NCBI RefSeq assembly: GCF_900104585.1 | Contig: NZ_FNVX01000006.1 | Span: 1,302,001-1,366,000 of the forward strand | Source of the DNA: Bacteroides ihuae | Lineage (GTDB): Bacteria > Bacteroidota > Bacteroidia > Bacteroidales > Bacteroidaceae | Direction of reading: 5' to 3' | Length of the DNA: 64,000 nt | Shown: positions 46,810-57,176 of the stretch, one piece after another | How the letters are laid out: each line of letters begins with the position of its first letter | Numbering within the stretch: position 1 is the stretch's first letter | The notes under the pieces: generated by a model | Told to the model about the DNA's origin: nothing | Database searches by the model: none | What the model saw: the letters and a program-made list of their open reading frames with translations, nothing else | Made by a program: the position numbers and the translations under genes

Positions 46810-47435
46810 TGGAAGTTAACGTATATAATATTAAAGGTGAAGACACTGGGAGAAAGGTTACGTTAAATGACTCTATCTTTGGTATTGAGCCTAATGATCA
46901 TGCTATTTATCTGGATGTAAAACAGTTTATGGCTAATCAACGTCAGGGTACGCACAAATCTAAAGAGAGAAGTGAAATAAGTGGCTCTACGCGTAAAATT
47001 GGCCGTCAGAAAGGTGGTGGTGGTGCTCGCCGAGGAGATATGAACTCTCCGCTGCTTATTGGTGGTGGTCGTGTTTTTGGACCTAGGCCTAGAGATTACT
47101 TTTTTAAGTTAAATAAGAAAGTAAAAGTTCTAGCTAGAAAATCAGCCTTGGCGTATAAAGCTAAAAATGATGCAATTGTTGTTGTCGAAGATTTTAATTT
47201 GGATACACCAAGAACAAAAGATTTTATCGAAATAACAAAAAAACTTAAAGTTTCTGATAAAAAGCTACTTGTTATTTTATTGGAAGCAAATAAAAACGTA
47301 TATTTGTCGGCTCGTAACGTAATAGGCGCTAATGTTCAAGTGATTTCAGGGTTAAATACTTATAAGGTATTGAATGCTGGAGTTGTTGTGTTTACTGAAA
47401 GTGCTCTTTCGGCTGTTGATAATATCTTAATTTAA
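46809..47435 (+). CDS. rplD: 50S ribosomal protein L4
   Basis: L4 lines the exit tunnel and in E. coli represses the S10 operon. The 208-residue protein has the extended loop [20 protein letters not shown] and [20 protein letters not shown], followed by the globular end. Starts within the rplC stop codon. Confidence 0.98.
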   Translation: MEVNVYNIKGEDTGRKVTLNDSIFGIEPNDHAIYLDVKQFMANQRQGTHKSKERSEISGSTRKIGRQKGGGGARRGDMNSPLLIGGGRVFGPRPRDYFFKLNKKVKVLARKSALAYKAKNDAIVVVEDFNLDTPRTKDFIEITKKLKVSDKKLLVILLEANKNVYLSARNVIGANVQVISGLNTYKVLNAGVVVFTESALSAVDNILI

Positions 47436-47451
47436 AAAGGAGGCTTAGGTA

Positions 47452-47742
47452 ATGGGAATTATTATTAAACCGTTGGTGACGGAAAAGATGACTGCAATGA
47501 CAGATAAACTAAATCGTTTTGGTTTTATTGTACGTCCGGAAGCCAATAAATTAGAGATTAAGAAAGAGGTTGAGGCTTTTTATAATGTTACGGTGATTAG
47601 TGTTAATACAGTTAAGTATTCTGGCAAAAATAAAAGCCGTTATACAAAAGCCGGTATTATTAATGGCAGAACTAACGCATATAAAAAAGCGATCGTGGCT
47701 TTGAAAGAAGGAGATACTATTGATTTTTATAGCAATATTTAA
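47452..47742 (+). CDS. rplW: 50S ribosomal protein L23
   Basis: L23 sits at the tunnel exit and docks trigger factor and SRP. The 96-residue protein reads [40 protein letters not shown] and [19 protein letters not shown] Shine-Dalgarno-like AGGAGG is visible 10 nt upstream. rplB follows after 5 bp. Confidence 0.97.
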   Translation: MGIIIKPLVTEKMTAMTDKLNRFGFIVRPEANKLEIKKEVEAFYNVTVISVNTVKYSGKNKSRYTKAGIINGRTNAYKKAIVALKEGDTIDFYSNI

Positions 47743-47747
47743 GAAAA

Positions 47748-48572
47748 ATGGCAGTACGTAAATTTAAGCCTACAACACCGGGGCAAAGACATAAAATTAT
47801 TGGTACTTTTGAAGAAATTACTGCTCGGGTACCAGAGAAGTCTCTTGTATATGGGAAGAAATCTTCAGGTGGTCGCAATAGTGAAGGTAAGATGACTATG
47901 CGCTACATTGGTGGTGGCCAAAGGAAGGTGATTAGAATTGTTGATTTCAAGAGAAATAAAGACGGTGTACCAGCTGTAGTAAAGACTATTGAATATGACC
48001 CGAATCGTTCGGCTCGTATTGCTTTGCTTTTTTATGCAGATGGTGAAAAACGATATATTATTGCTCCCAATGGGTTGCAAGTAGGTGTGACATTGATGTC
48101 AGGTGAAAATGCTGCGCCAGAAATTGGTAATGCGCTTCCTTTGCAGAATATCCCTGTAGGTACAGTAATTCATAATATTGAGTTACGTCCTGGTCAGGGT
48201 GCTGCTTTTGTTCGCTCTGCGGGAAATTTTGCTCAATTAACATCAAGAGAAGGTAAATATTGTGTTATAAAATTACCTTCTGGTGAAGTAAGACAGATAC
48301 TTAGTACATGTAAAGCTACTGTTGGTAGTGTGGGTAATTCTGATCATGGACTGGAATGTTCTGGTAAAGCTGGACGTTCAAGATGGCAGGGACGGCGTCC
48401 ACGTAACCGTGGTGTAGTAATGAATCCAGTGGATCACCCAATGGGTGGTGGAGAAGGACGTGCTTCTGGTGGGCATCCACGATCTCGCAAGGGACTGTAT
48501 GCTAAGGGTCTTAAAACAAGAGCTCCTAAGAAGCAGTCTTCTAAGTATATTATTGAGAGAAGAAAAAAGTAA
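47748..48572 (+). CDS. rplB: 50S ribosomal protein L2
   Basis: L2 is a core 23S-binding protein needed for subunit association and peptidyl transfer. The 274-residue protein has [40 protein letters not shown] and the conserved loop [19 protein letters not shown] containing the functional histidine. Standard length. Confidence 0.98.
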   Translation: MAVRKFKPTTPGQRHKIIGTFEEITARVPEKSLVYGKKSSGGRNSEGKMTMRYIGGGQRKVIRIVDFKRNKDGVPAVVKTIEYDPNRSARIALLFYADGEKRYIIAPNGLQVGVTLMSGENAAPEIGNALPLQNIPVGTVIHNIELRPGQGAAFVRSAGNFAQLTSREGKYCVIKLPSGEVRQILSTCKATVGSVGNSDHGLECSGKAGRSRWQGRRPRNRGVVMNPVDHPMGGGEGRASGGHPRSRKGLYAKGLKTRAPKKQSSKYIIERRKK

Positions 48573-48592
48573 TCTGATTAATTGAGTAAACT

Positions 48593-48862
48593 ATGAGTCG
48601 TTCATTAAAAAAAGGTCCATATATTAATGTTAAGCTTGAAAAAAAAGTGCTTGTTATGAATGAAGCAGGTAAAAAGGCTGTCGTTAAAACTTGGGCTAGA
48701 GCTTCAATGATTTCACCTGATTTTGTAGGTCATACAGTTGCAGTTCACAATGGAAATAAATTTATTCCTGTTTATATTACCGAGAACATGGTCGGGCACA
48801 AGTTGGGCGAATTTTCTCCAACTCGTACATTTAAAGGACATTCTGGTAATAAGAAAAAATGA
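48593..48862 (+). CDS. rpsS: 30S ribosomal protein S19
   Basis: S19 binds 16S rRNA in the head with S13. The 89-residue protein starts [20 protein letters not shown] and ends with [20 protein letters not shown]. Standard size, 20 bp after rplB. Confidence 0.97.
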   Translation: MSRSLKKGPYINVKLEKKVLVMNEAGKKAVVKTWARASMISPDFVGHTVAVHNGNKFIPVYITENMVGHKLGEFSPTRTFKGHSGNKKK

Positions 48863-48896
48863 TGGAATTTACAGAAATAATAAAGTATTAAAATAA

Positions 48897-49307
48897 ATGG
48901 GAGCAAGAAAAAAAATATCGGCAGACAGAAGAAAGGAAGCCCTTAAATCCATGTATTTTGCTAGATTGCAAAATGTCCCAACATCCCCTCGTAAGATGCG
49001 CCTTGTGGCAGACATGGTTCGCGGAATGGAGGTTAACAGAGCTCTTGGCGTTTTGAAGTTTTCATCAAAAGAAGCTGCTGCGAGAGTTGAAAAGTTACTG
49101 CGATCTGCGATTGCCAATTGGGAGCAAAAAAACGAGCGCAAAGCAGAAAGTGGCGAATTGTTCGTTACTAAGATTTTTGTTGATTGCGGATCTACTTTAA
49201 AAAGAATGAGACCCGCTCCACAAGGTAGAGGATATAGGATTCGTAAACGTTCAAATCATGTGACTTTGTTCGTGGATTCTAAAAGTAATAATGAAGATCA
49301 AAATTAA
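48897..49307 (+). CDS. rplV: 50S ribosomal protein L22
   Basis: L22 extends a hairpin into the exit tunnel, where macrolide-resistance changes occur. The 136-residue protein has an [20 protein letters not shown] core and the tunnel hairpin [21 protein letters not shown] Bacteroidota-style short C-terminal tail (SKSNNEDQN) is present. rpsC follows after 5 bp. Confidence 0.97.
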   Translation: MGARKKISADRRKEALKSMYFARLQNVPTSPRKMRLVADMVRGMEVNRALGVLKFSSKEAAARVEKLLRSAIANWEQKNERKAESGELFVTKIFVDCGSTLKRMRPAPQGRGYRIRKRSNHVTLFVDSKSNNEDQN

Positions 49308-49312
49308 GCTAC

Positions 49313-50038
49313 ATGGGACAAAAAGTTAATCCAATAAGTAACCGTTTAGGAATTATCAGAGGTTGGGATTCTAATTGGTATGGTGGAAATGATTATGGTG
49401 ATTCATTGCTTGAAGATAGCAAAATTCGTAAGTATCTTAATGCAAGATTAGCTAAGGCTAGCATGTCACGAATTATCATAGAACGTACCCTGAAGCTTGT
49501 TACTATTACTGTTTGTACAGCTCGTCCTGGCATTATAATTGGTAAAGGTGGACAAGAAGTTGATAAGTTGAAGGAGGAGTTGAAGAAAATTACTGATAAA
49601 GATATTCAGATTAATATTTTTGAGGTAAAGCGTCCTGAACTTGATGCGGTTATTGTTGCTAATAATATCGCTCGCCAAGTTGAAGGTAAAATAGCCTATC
49701 GTCGTGCAATAAAAATGTCTATAGCTAACACTATGCGCATGGGAGCGGAAGGTATAAAGGTGCAAATTTCAGGACGTTTGAATGGAGCAGAGATGGCTCG
49801 TTCTGAAATGTATAAAGAAGGAAGAACTCCGCTACATACTTTCAGGGCAGATATCGATTATTGTCATGCTGAGGCATTGACTAAAGTTGGTCTTCTTGGC
49901 ATAAAAGTTTGGATTTGTCGTGGTGAAATTTTTGGCAAAAAAGATTTGGCCCCTAATTTTGCTCAAAGCAAAGACAATGCTCGTGGAAGCAATAATAATG
50001 GTGGAAAGAACTTTAAAAGAAAGAAAAATAATCGCTAA
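49313..50038 (+). CDS. rpsC: 30S ribosomal protein S3
   Basis: S3 forms the mRNA entry with S4 and S5. The 241-residue protein has the N-terminal [20 protein letters not shown], a type II KH domain with [20 protein letters not shown] and the C-terminal domain with [17 protein letters not shown] and [19 protein letters not shown] basic Asn/Lys-rich tail ends the protein. Confidence 0.97.
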   Translation: MGQKVNPISNRLGIIRGWDSNWYGGNDYGDSLLEDSKIRKYLNARLAKASMSRIIIERTLKLVTITVCTARPGIIIGKGGQEVDKLKEELKKITDKDIQINIFEVKRPELDAVIVANNIARQVEGKIAYRRAIKMSIANTMRMGAEGIKVQISGRLNGAEMARSEMYKEGRTPLHTFRADIDYCHAEALTKVGLLGIKVWICRGEIFGKKDLAPNFAQSKDNARGSNNNGGKNFKRKKNNR

Positions 50039-50060
50039 ACGAATTTGAATTTTAGGAATT

Positions 50061-50495
50061 ATGTTACAACCGAAAAAGACGAAATTCAGAAGACAACAGA
50101 AGGGGCGCATGAAAGGCATTTCTCAGAGGGGAAATCAGCTTGCTTTTGGTTCTTTTGGTATAAAGGCCCTGCAGAATAAGTGGATTACAGGTAGGCAGAT
50201 TGAAGCGGCGCGTATTGCTGTTACAAGATATATGCAGCGTCAAGGGCAAATTTGGATTCGAATTTTCCCAGATAAACCGATCACAAAGAAGCCTGCAGAA
50301 GTGCGTATGGGTAAAGGTAAAGGTTCTCCAGAAGGATTTGTTGCTCCTATAACTCCAGGTAGAATTATAATTGAAGTTGAAGGAGTATCGTATGAGATCG
50401 CTAAGGAAGCTTTGCGCTTAGCTGCGCAGAAACTTCCTGTTACTACGAAGTTTATAGTTAGGCGTGATTACGATGTTCAAAATCAAAATGCGTAA
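50061..50495 (+). CDS. rplP: 50S ribosomal protein L16
   Basis: L16 contacts the A-site tRNA region. The 144-residue protein opens [20 protein letters not shown] and has [20 protein letters not shown] and [20 protein letters not shown]. Standard length and place between rpsC and rpmC. Confidence 0.97.
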   Translation: MLQPKKTKFRRQQKGRMKGISQRGNQLAFGSFGIKALQNKWITGRQIEAARIAVTRYMQRQGQIWIRIFPDKPITKKPAEVRMGKGKGSPEGFVAPITPGRIIIEVEGVSYEIAKEALRLAAQKLPVTTKFIVRRDYDVQNQNA

Positions 50496-50500
50496 CGTAT

Positions 50501-50698
50501 ATGAAAATTTCGGAAATTAAAGAAATGTCTACTGGTGACTTAGTAGAAAGAGTAAATGCTGAAGTGGTTAATTATAACCAAGTAGTTTTAAATCATTCTA
50601 TTTCTCCTTTGGATAATCCTGTTCAGATTAAATATTTGCGTAGAACCATTGCGAGAATGAAATCTGAACTACGTCAAAGAGAACTTACTAATAAATGA
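50501..50698 (+). CDS. rpmC: 50S ribosomal protein L29
   Basis: L29 is a two-helix protein beside L23 at the tunnel exit. The 65 residues read [20 protein letters not shown] and end [20 protein letters not shown]. Its TGA stop overlaps the ATG of rpsQ (ATGA), suggesting translational coupling. Confidence 0.95.
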   Translation: MKISEIKEMSTGDLVERVNAEVVNYNQVVLNHSISPLDNPVQIKYLRRTIARMKSELRQRELTNK

Positions 50699-50964
50699 TG
50701 GGCTTGATGGAAGCAAGAAATTTAAGAAAAGAAAGAACAGGGGTTGTATTAAGCAACAAGATGGATAAAACGATTACTGTTGCTGCAAAGTTTAAAGAAA
50801 AGCACCCTATATATGGTAAATTCGTTAGTAAAACGAAGAAATACCATGCTCATGATGAAAAGAACGAATGTAATATTGGTGATACAGTATGTATTATGGA
50901 AACTCGTCCTTTGAGCAAGACTAAAAGGTGGAGATTGGTAGAAATAATTGAAAGAGCTAAGTAA
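50695..50964 (+). CDS. rpsQ: 30S ribosomal protein S17
   Basis: S17 is an OB-fold primary 16S-binding protein. It has 89 residues from the coupled ATG at 50695, or 85 if the [12 protein letters not shown] start (50707) is used; both are plausible. The core is [40 protein letters not shown] and [17 protein letters not shown]. rplN begins 2 bp after the stop. Confidence 0.96.
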   Translation: MMGLMEARNLRKERTGVVLSNKMDKTITVAAKFKEKHPIYGKFVSKTKKYHAHDEKNECNIGDTVCIMETRPLSKTKRWRLVEIIERAK

Positions 50965-50966
50965 TT

Positions 50967-51332
50967 ATGATACAAGCAGAATCCAGGCTGACAGTATGTG
51001 ACAATAGCGGAGCAAAGGAAGCTTTGTGTATCCGAGTTTTAGGTGGTACAGGGCGTCGTTATGCTTCTGTTGGGGATGTAATAGTTGTTTCTGTAAAGAA
51101 CGTCATCCCTTCGAGTGATATAAAAAAAGGTGCAGTGTCAAAAGCTTTAATCGTGCGGACAAGAAAAGAGATTCGTCGTGTAGATGGATCTTATATACGT
51201 TTTGATGATAATGCTTGCGTATTACTTAATAATGCGGGTGAGATCCGCGGTAGTCGTATCTTTGGTCCTGTTGCAAGAGAACTTCGTGCTACAAACATGA
51301 AAGTAGTTTCGCTTGCACCTGAAGTACTTTAA
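50967..51332 (+). CDS. rplN: 50S ribosomal protein L14
   Basis: L14 is a conserved interface protein contacting L19 and 16S rRNA. The 121-residue protein has [59 protein letters not shown] and [12 protein letters not shown]. Standard length. Confidence 0.98.
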   Translation: MIQAESRLTVCDNSGAKEALCIRVLGGTGRRYASVGDVIVVSVKNVIPSSDIKKGAVSKALIVRTRKEIRRVDGSYIRFDDNACVLLNNAGEIRGSRIFGPVARELRATNMKVVSLAPEVL

Positions 51333-51352
51333 TCTTGTAAAAGTTTTAAGTA

Positions 51353-51673
51353 ATGAATAAATTACATATAAAGAAAGGTGATACAGTTTACGTGAATTCA
51401 GGTGAAGAGAAAGGTAAAACTGGTCGAGTGTTAAAGGTTCTTGTTAAAGAGTTGCGTGCAATTGTTGAAGGCATTAATTTGGTTTCAAAAAGCATTAAGC
51501 CTAATGCTAAGAATCCTCAAGGTGGTATAGTTAAGCAGGAAGCTTCTATCCATTTATCAAACTTGAATTTGGTTGACCCTAAGACAGGTAAGGCTACGCG
51601 TATTGGGAGAAAAATAAGTTCTGAAGGAACTTTAGTGCGTTATTCTAAAAAAACAGGAGAGGAGATTAAATAA
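51353..51673 (+). CDS. rplX: 50S ribosomal protein L24
   Basis: L24 starts 50S assembly at the 5' end of 23S rRNA. The 106-residue protein has a KOW motif ([20 protein letters not shown]) and [19 protein letters not shown]. Its last base is shared with the first base of the rplE start codon (TAATG), implying coupling. Confidence 0.97.
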   Translation: MNKLHIKKGDTVYVNSGEEKGKTGRVLKVLVKELRAIVEGINLVSKSIKPNAKNPQGGIVKQEASIHLSNLNLVDPKTGKATRIGRKISSEGTLVRYSKKTGEEIK

Positions 51674-52230
51674 TGAGTAATACTGCTAGCCTAAAAAAAG
51701 AATATGCAGAGCGTATTGCTCCTGCATTGAAATCACAATTTGAGTATTCTTCAGTAATGCAAATTCCTGTACTTAAGAAGATTGTTATCAATCAAGGCTT
51801 AGGTATGGCTGTTGCAGATAAGAAAATAATCGAGGTTGCAATAAATGAAATGTCGGCTATTACGGGCCAAAAAGCTGTTGCCACTATCTCTCGTAAAGAT
51901 ATTGCTAATTTTAAATTACGTAAGAAGATGCCTATTGGTGTAATGGTCACTCTACGTAGAGAGAGGATGTATGAGTTCTTGGAGAAATTAGTTCGCGTAG
52001 CATTGCCTCGTATTCGAGATTTTAAAGGTATAGAAAGTAAGTTTGATGGAAAGGGAAATTACACTCTTGGAATCCAGGAACAGATTGTCTTCCCTGAAAT
52101 TAATATAGATGGTATTACTAGAATTCTAGGGATGAATATTACCTTTGTAACTTCAGCTGAAACTGATGAAGAAGGATATGCTCTTTTGAAAGAATTTGGT
52201 TTACCGTTTAAAAACGCAAAAAAAGACTGA
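51673..52230 (+). CDS. rplE: 50S ribosomal protein L5
   Basis: L5 binds 5S rRNA and contacts P-site tRNA. The 185-residue protein has [59 protein letters not shown] and the [19 protein letters not shown] loop. Starts on the rplX stop. Confidence 0.98.
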   Translation: MSNTASLKKEYAERIAPALKSQFEYSSVMQIPVLKKIVINQGLGMAVADKKIIEVAINEMSAITGQKAVATISRKDIANFKLRKKMPIGVMVTLRRERMYEFLEKLVRVALPRIRDFKGIESKFDGKGNYTLGIQEQIVFPEINIDGITRILGMNITFVTSAETDEEGYALLKEFGLPFKNAKKD

Positions 52231-52235
52231 TTGTT

Positions 52236-52505
52236 ATGGCAAAAGAATCAATGAAGGCTCGTGAAGTTAAGCGTGCTAAATTAGTAGAAAAATATGCCGA
52301 GAAAAGAGCTCAGTTGAAGAAAGATGGTGACTTTGAGGCTCTACAAGCCTTGCCAAAGAATTCTTCGCCTGTGCGAATGCATAATCGTTGCAAATTGACG
52401 GGGCGTCCAAAAGGCTATATCCGTCAGTTTGGTGTATCAAGAATTCAGTTCCGTGAAATGGCATCTAATGGGCTTATCCCTGGTGTGAAAAAAGCGAGCT
52501 GGTGA
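52236..52505 (+). CDS. rpsN: 30S ribosomal protein S14 (zinc-independent form)
   Basis: The 89-residue protein is the long S14 type without CxxC zinc motifs: [20 protein letters not shown], then [20 protein letters not shown] and [20 protein letters not shown]. Only one cysteine is present. A 59-bp gap with a small 5-bp hairpin (52530-52542) separates it from rpsH. Confidence 0.97.
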   Translation: MAKESMKAREVKRAKLVEKYAEKRAQLKKDGDFEALQALPKNSSPVRMHNRCKLTGRPKGYIRQFGVSRIQFREMASNGLIPGVKKASW

Positions 52506-52564
52506 TAATCTATTTTATTTAAATATTGTCAGGATAGTCCTGGTTAATTTAATTGTTTTCATTT

Positions 52565-52960
52565 ATGACAGATCCAATTGCTGATTATTTAACGAGATTG
52601 AGGAATGCAATTAGTGCTAAGCACAGAATTGTAGAAGTTCCTGCTTCGAATTTGAAAAGAGAAATCACTAAGATTCTTTTTGAAAAAGGCTACATCCTTA
52701 ATTATAAGTTTGTAGAAGATGGTCCACAAGGTACTATAAAAGTGGCTTTAAAATATGATTCGATTAACAAAGTTAGCGCAATCAAGAAGATGGAAAGAAT
52801 ATCTTCTCCAGGTATGCGAAAGTATACTGGATATAAAGATATGCCACGTGTGATTAATGGTTTGGGTATTGCTATAATATCTACTTCCAAAGGTGTAATG
52901 ACAAACAAAGAAGCGGCTGATTTGAAAATAGGTGGTGAGGTTTTGTGTTATGTATATTAA
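52565..52960 (+). CDS. rpsH: 30S ribosomal protein S8
   Basis: S8 organises the central 16S domain and represses the spc operon in E. coli. The start MTDPIADYLTRLRNAISAKH gives 131 residues; an ATG four codons upstream is less typical. C-terminal motifs are MPRVINGLGIAIISTSKGVM and EAADLKIGGEVLCYVY. Confidence 0.97.
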   Translation: MTDPIADYLTRLRNAISAKHRIVEVPASNLKREITKILFEKGYILNYKFVEDGPQGTIKVALKYDSINKVSAIKKMERISSPGMRKYTGYKDMPRVINGLGIAIISTSKGVMTNKEAADLKIGGEVLCYVY

Positions 52961-52977
52961 TTTAGGAGGAATAAGCA

Positions 52978-53532
52978 ATGTCAAGAATAGGAAAATTACC
53001 CATTAGTATACCAGTAGGGGTTGCTGTAACATTTGTGAATGATTGTGTTACAGTAAAAGGCCCTAAAGGTGAGTTAAGTCAATATATTAATCCACTTATT
53101 GGAGTGGATATTCAGAGTGGGCATGTTGTTTTAAGTCGTCAGAGTGATGATAAGCAAGAACGCGCTTTTCATGGTTTGTATCGTTCATTAATTCATAATA
53201 TGGTTGTAGGGGTATCTGAAGGATATAAAAAAGAGCTTGAATTAGTAGGTGTTGGATACCGTGCTTCTAATAATGGAAATATTATTGATTTGGCGTTAGG
53301 CTATACTCACAATATTTTCATACAACTTCCACCCGAAGTAAAGGTTGAAACAAAAGCAGAGAGAAATAAAAACCCACTTATTCTTTTAGAATCTTGTGAT
53401 AAGCAACTGTTAGGTCAAGTTTGCTCTAAGATACGTTCTTTCCGTAAGCCTGAACCTTATAAGGGTAAAGGTATTAAGTTTGTTGGAGAAGAAATTCGTA
53501 GAAAGTCTGGAAAATCGGCTGGTGCTAAGTAA
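52978..53532 (+). CDS. rplF: 50S ribosomal protein L6
   Basis: L6 lies near the sarcin-ricin loop. The 184-residue protein has two similar domains, [20 protein letters not shown] in the first and [20 protein letters not shown] in the second, and the C-terminal [20 protein letters not shown]. An SD-like AGGAGG precedes the start. Confidence 0.97.
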   Translation: MSRIGKLPISIPVGVAVTFVNDCVTVKGPKGELSQYINPLIGVDIQSGHVVLSRQSDDKQERAFHGLYRSLIHNMVVGVSEGYKKELELVGVGYRASNNGNIIDLALGYTHNIFIQLPPEVKVETKAERNKNPLILLESCDKQLLGQVCSKIRSFRKPEPYKGKGIKFVGEEIRRKSGKSAGAK

Positions 53533-53552
53533 TTTATGTAAATGTGAGTATT

Positions 53553-53897
53553 ATGACAACAAAAGTAGAAAGACGAATCAAAATTAAATATAGAGTGCGT
53601 AATAAGATATCTGGCTCAGCCGAACGTCCACGTATGAGTATATTTAGGAGTAATAAGCAGATATATGTGCAGATAATTGATGATCTCTCAGGTAAAACGT
53701 TGGCCTCTGCCTCATCATTAGGCTTGGAAGACAAGTTGCCGAAGAAGGAACTAGCTGCACAAGTAGGTGGCTTGATTGCGAAAAAAGCTCAGGAAGTTGG
53801 GGTATTAGCCGTTATTTTTGATCGCAATGGTTACTTATATCATGGGAGAGTAAAAGAAGTGGCTGATGCGGCTCGTAACGGTGGACTTAAATTTTAA
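53553..53897 (+). CDS. rplR: 50S ribosomal protein L18
   Basis: L18 binds 5S rRNA with L5. The start [20 protein letters not shown] gives 114 residues; an ATG three codons upstream exists. It includes [20 protein letters not shown] and the C-terminal [20 protein letters not shown]. rpsE follows after 5 bp. Confidence 0.97.
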   Translation: MTTKVERRIKIKYRVRNKISGSAERPRMSIFRSNKQIYVQIIDDLSGKTLASASSLGLEDKLPKKELAAQVGGLIAKKAQEVGVLAVIFDRNGYLYHGRVKEVADAARNGGLKF

Positions 53898-53902
53898 TCA
53901 TT

Positions 53903-54421
53903 ATGTCAGGAATTAATAATAAGATGAAAATTACTAATGATTTAGAGTTAAAGGATAGGTTGGTTGCCATTAACCGTGTCACTAAAGTGACAAAGGGTGG
54001 TAGGACATTCAGCTTCTCTGCGATTGTTGTTGTTGGTAATGAAGAAGGAATTATTGGATGGGGACTCGGTAAAGCTGGTGAAGTAACTGCTGCAATAGCT
54101 AAAGGTGTTGAATCAGCCAAGAAAAATTTGATTAAAATTCCATTGCTAAAAGGAACTGTACCTCATGAACAATTTGCTAAATTTGGTGGTGCTGAGGTAT
54201 TTATCAAACCAGCTTCTCATGGTACTGGTGTAGTAGCAGGTGGTGCGATGCGTGCTGTTCTTGAAAGTGTTGGTATTACTGATGTTTTGGCTAAATCGAA
54301 AGGATCATCTAATCCTCATAATTTAGTTAAGGCTACTATTTTGGCATTAAGTGAGATGCGTGATGCGAGGATGGTCGCACAAAATAGAGGGATTAGTGTT
54401 GAAAAAGTATTTAGAGGATAA
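53903..54421 (+). CDS. rpsE: 30S ribosomal protein S5
   Basis: S5 acts in decoding fidelity and mRNA unwinding at the entry channel. The 172-residue protein has [40 protein letters not shown] and [20 protein letters not shown]. Standard Bacteroidota length. Confidence 0.97.
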   Translation: MSGINNKMKITNDLELKDRLVAINRVTKVTKGGRTFSFSAIVVVGNEEGIIGWGLGKAGEVTAAIAKGVESAKKNLIKIPLLKGTVPHEQFAKFGGAEVFIKPASHGTGVVAGGAMRAVLESVGITDVLAKSKGSSNPHNLVKATILALSEMRDARMVAQNRGISVEKVFRG

Positions 54422-54431
54422 GGAGGATATT

Positions 54432-54608
54432 ATGTCATCTATTAAGATTAAACAAATTAAGAGTAGAATTGGTGCACCAATTGACCAAAAAAGAACTTTG
54501 GATGCATTAGGACTTCGCAAACTTAACCGAGTTGTTGAACATGAATGTACCCTCTCTATTTTAGGCATGGTAGATAAAGTGAAACATTTGGTTACTATTG
54601 TTAAGTAA
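54432..54608 (+). CDS. rpmD: 50S ribosomal protein L30
   Basis: A 58-residue protein from MSSIKIKQIKSRIGAPIDQK, 10 bp after rpsE with an SD-like AAGGAGG. It contains TLDALGLRKLNRVVEHECTL and LGMVDKVKHLVTIVK, the full L30 fold. Longer in-frame openings inside rpsE are artefacts. Confidence 0.96.
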   Translation: MSSIKIKQIKSRIGAPIDQKRTLDALGLRKLNRVVEHECTLSILGMVDKVKHLVTIVK

Positions 54609-54639
54609 TTATTTCTTGAATATAAAAATTAGTTACAAT

Positions 54640-55086
54640 ATGAATTTAAGTAATTTAAAACCTGCTGAAGGAGCTACTAAAACGCGGAAAAGAATTGGAC
54701 GTGGTTCTGGTTCTGGTTTAGGAGGAACTTCAACAAGAGGTCATAAGGGGGCGAAATCTAGATCTGGTTATTCAAAAAAGATTGGTTTTGAAGGTGGGCA
54801 AATGCCTCTTCAACGTCGTGTCCCAAAATTTGGCTTTAAGAATATAAATAGAATAGAGTATAAAGCGATTAATTTAGATACTATTCAGAAGCTAGCAGAA
54901 GCAAACAAGGTGAACAAACTTGTTCTTCGTGATTTCATAGAAGCTGGCTTTATTTCGACTAATCAGTTAGTCAAAGTTTTAGGTAATGGATCGTTAACAA
55001 TTACCCTTGAAGTGGAAGCCCATGCTTTTTCTAAAACAGCTGTAACTGCTATTGAAGCTGTAGGTGGAAATGTAGTAAAACTTTAA
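54640..55086 (+). CDS. rplO: 50S ribosomal protein L15
   Basis: L15 is a late assembly protein spanning domains of 23S rRNA. The start MNLSNLKPAEGATKTRKRIG gives 148 residues. Motifs are RGSGSGLGGTSTRGHKGAKS, GFEGGQMPLQRRVPKFGFKN and the C-terminal AHAFSKTAVTAIEAVGG. secY follows after 4 bp. Confidence 0.97.
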   Translation: MNLSNLKPAEGATKTRKRIGRGSGSGLGGTSTRGHKGAKSRSGYSKKIGFEGGQMPLQRRVPKFGFKNINRIEYKAINLDTIQKLAEANKVNKLVLRDFIEAGFISTNQLVKVLGNGSLTITLEVEAHAFSKTAVTAIEAVGGNVVKL

Positions 55087-55090
55087 TTCA

Positions 55091-56440
55091 ATGAGAAAAG
55101 CTATTGAAACGTTAAAGAATATATGGAAAATTGAGGATCTAAGACAACGGATCCTCATTACCGTATTGTTTGTTGCAATTTACCGTTTTGGATCATATAT
55201 TGTACTTCCAGGGATAAACCCTGGAATGTTAAAGCAATTGCATCAACAAACTAGTGAAGGCCTTTTGGCTTTATTGAACATGTTCTCTGGAGGAGCTTTT
55301 TCTAATGCTTCAATTTTTGCGTTAGGTATTATGCCCTATATCTCTGCTTCTATTGTAGTTCAATTATTGGGAATTGCGGTTCCTTATTTTCAGAAATTAC
55401 AGCGTGAGGGTGAGAGTGGTACGAGAAAGATGAACCAATACACTCGTTATTTGACAATCCTTATATTGTTAGTACAAGCACCGTCATATCTGCTTAATCT
55501 TAAAATGCAGGCTGGCCCTTCTTTAAATGCTTCATTAGATTGGACTTTATTCATGTTCACTTCCACTATTATCTTAGCTGCGGGAAGCATGTTCATTCTT
55601 TGGCTTGGTGAAAGAATAACAGATAAAGGTATTGGCAATGGTATCTCATTCATCATTTTGGTTGGTATTATAGCGCGTCTTCCCCAATCTCTATTCCAAG
55701 AATTAATTTCTCGTATGACAGATAAGACTGGTGGTTTGATTATGTTTTTGATTGAAATTGTAATTCTTTTAGTAGTAATTGCAGCTGCTATTCTTTTAGT
55801 TCAGGGAACTCGAAAAGTTCCAGTACAATATGCTAAAAGGATTGTTGGAAACAAACAGTATGGTGGTGCGCGACAATACATTCCTTTAAAGGTAAATGCT
55901 GCGGGTGTTATGCCTATAATATTTGCTCAGGCCATTATGTTCATTCCTATAACTTTCATAGGTTTTTCTAACACGAATACTGCGAGTGGGTTTATTCACG
56001 CTTTTACTGATCATACTAGTTTGTGGTATAATGTTGTTTTTGGGGTGATGATTATCTTGTTTACCTATTTTTATACTGCAATAACTATCAACCCGACTCA
56101 AATGGCTGAAGATATGAAAAGGAATAATGGTTTTATTCCAGGAATAAAGCCTGGCAAGAATACTGCTGAATATCTTGATGATATTATGTCTCGTATTACT
56201 CTGCCTGGTTCTTTCTTTCTTGCTCTAGTTGCAATTATGCCCGCTTTTGCAGGCGTTTTTGGAGTTAAAGCTGAGTTTGCTCAATTCTTTGGTGGTACAT
56301 CTTTGTTAATTCTTGTGGGTGTTGTTCTTGACACTTTGCAACAAATAGAAAGCCATTTATTAATGCGTCATTATGATGGTTTATTAAAATCAGGAAGAAT
56401 AAAAGGGCGTACTACTGGCAGTGGAATTGCTGCATACTAA
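55091..56440 (+). CDS. secY: preprotein translocase subunit SecY
   Basis: SecY is the protein-conducting channel, working with SecE (encoded at 30831) and SecA. The 449-residue protein has ten hydrophobic segments. The N terminus DLRQRILITVLFVAIYRFGS precedes the plug region LLNMFSGGAFSNASIFALGI. MPYISASIVVQLL, the cytoplasmic loop around REGESGTRKMNQYTRYLTI and NPTQMAEDMKRNNGFIPGI are family hallmarks. It is intact to the stop, 9 bp before the remains of map. Confidence 0.98.
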   Translation: MRKAIETLKNIWKIEDLRQRILITVLFVAIYRFGSYIVLPGINPGMLKQLHQQTSEGLLALLNMFSGGAFSNASIFALGIMPYISASIVVQLLGIAVPYFQKLQREGESGTRKMNQYTRYLTILILLVQAPSYLLNLKMQAGPSLNASLDWTLFMFTSTIILAAGSMFILWLGERITDKGIGNGISFIILVGIIARLPQSLFQELISRMTDKTGGLIMFLIEIVILLVVIAAAILLVQGTRKVPVQYAKRIVGNKQYGGARQYIPLKVNAAGVMPIIFAQAIMFIPITFIGFSNTNTASGFIHAFTDHTSLWYNVVFGVMIILFTYFYTAITINPTQMAEDMKRNNGFIPGIKPGKNTAEYLDDIMSRITLPGSFFLALVAIMPAFAGVFGVKAEFAQFFGGTSLLILVGVVLDTLQQIESHLLMRHYDGLLKSGRIKGRTTGSGIAAY

Positions 56441-56449
56441 CAGTCTGGA

Positions 56450-57155
56450 ATGATATTTATTATAACCGAAGATAAAACTTTTGTTAGAGTAATCTCTTTG
56501 CTTAAAGGTGAGGTTGCTGAGTTGATAAAACTTGGAGGGTCTACTAGGCGGCACTTGGATAGGATTGAAGAAGAGCCTGTTAGTAATATAGCTATTCCAA
56601 CTTTTGAATGTTCTTGTTCACTAAGTCAATAGAATAATTTCTCTTATTGTTCAAGATGTACTCCTGTTGATAAGAGTAAATTATTCATCATATTCTTTCA
56701 GCAGTCTTGTGTTGCAAGTATGGAATATTGTATCTGTTGACTGTGGAATTTATTAGAACAGCTTTTGCCGCGGTTCAGCTTGTACTCTCTCTGTTGGTGA
56801 TGTTAATGCCAAAGTTAAAGGGTTAGTTGGTATAGGCTCTTTATATAGGTGTTTAATATGCTACTCAGGAGCAAGGAGTTGGTGGATGATATAAGATTAC
56901 TTGATTCAATTGTATTGTGGAGTTCATTCTTATTACGTTATTATTAAGGGAAAAGAGGATATGGCATTTTTAAAGAGGATTTTTATTGCTATTGAACCTA
57001 TGATACTTTAAGTAACTGTTAGATTCTGTTGAAAAATGATGGATGGGCTAATAGAATAGATTGTAATTTTTCTGCTCATTTTGAGTATGCGTTGCAATCA
57101 GGGATGGTGAAGTTGAATTCCTTTCCACATTTGATTTTAAAGATGAGGTTTTAGG
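56450..57155 (+). pseudogene. map: methionine aminopeptidase, decayed (stops, frameshifts, deletion)
   Basis: Type I Map removes the initiator Met. The region opens at the expected place with MIFIITEDKTFVRVISLL and a recognisable N terminus up to IPTFE, then hits TAG at 56630-56632. Further map-like pieces follow in changing frames. These are CTPVDK and IIHHILS (compare CTSVNE, VVHGIPS); VSVDCGIY (56730-56753, then TAG); NSFCRGSACTLSVGDVNAKV; ALYIGV; GKRGYG (56948-56965); IAIEPMI (56985-57005); and SAHFEYAL (from 57071). The second metal-binding Asp is replaced (CRGSACT for CGDSAYT). The GHGIG histidine segment is deleted, so no active enzyme can be made. Intact neighbours secY and infA flank it. 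Confidence 0.9.
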
Positions 57156-57176
57156 CGATAAAAGGAATATAATTAT

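Noticed and set aside
52530-52542. S8-binding operator before rpsH
   Set aside because: Only a 5-bp stem with a 3-nt loop is present. I cannot match it to the 16S helix 21 mimic known in E. coli.
56450-56632. A real 60-codon protein after secY
   Set aside because: The translation is the degraded N terminus of Map, and further Map fragments follow in other frames after its stop, so it is part of a pseudogene.
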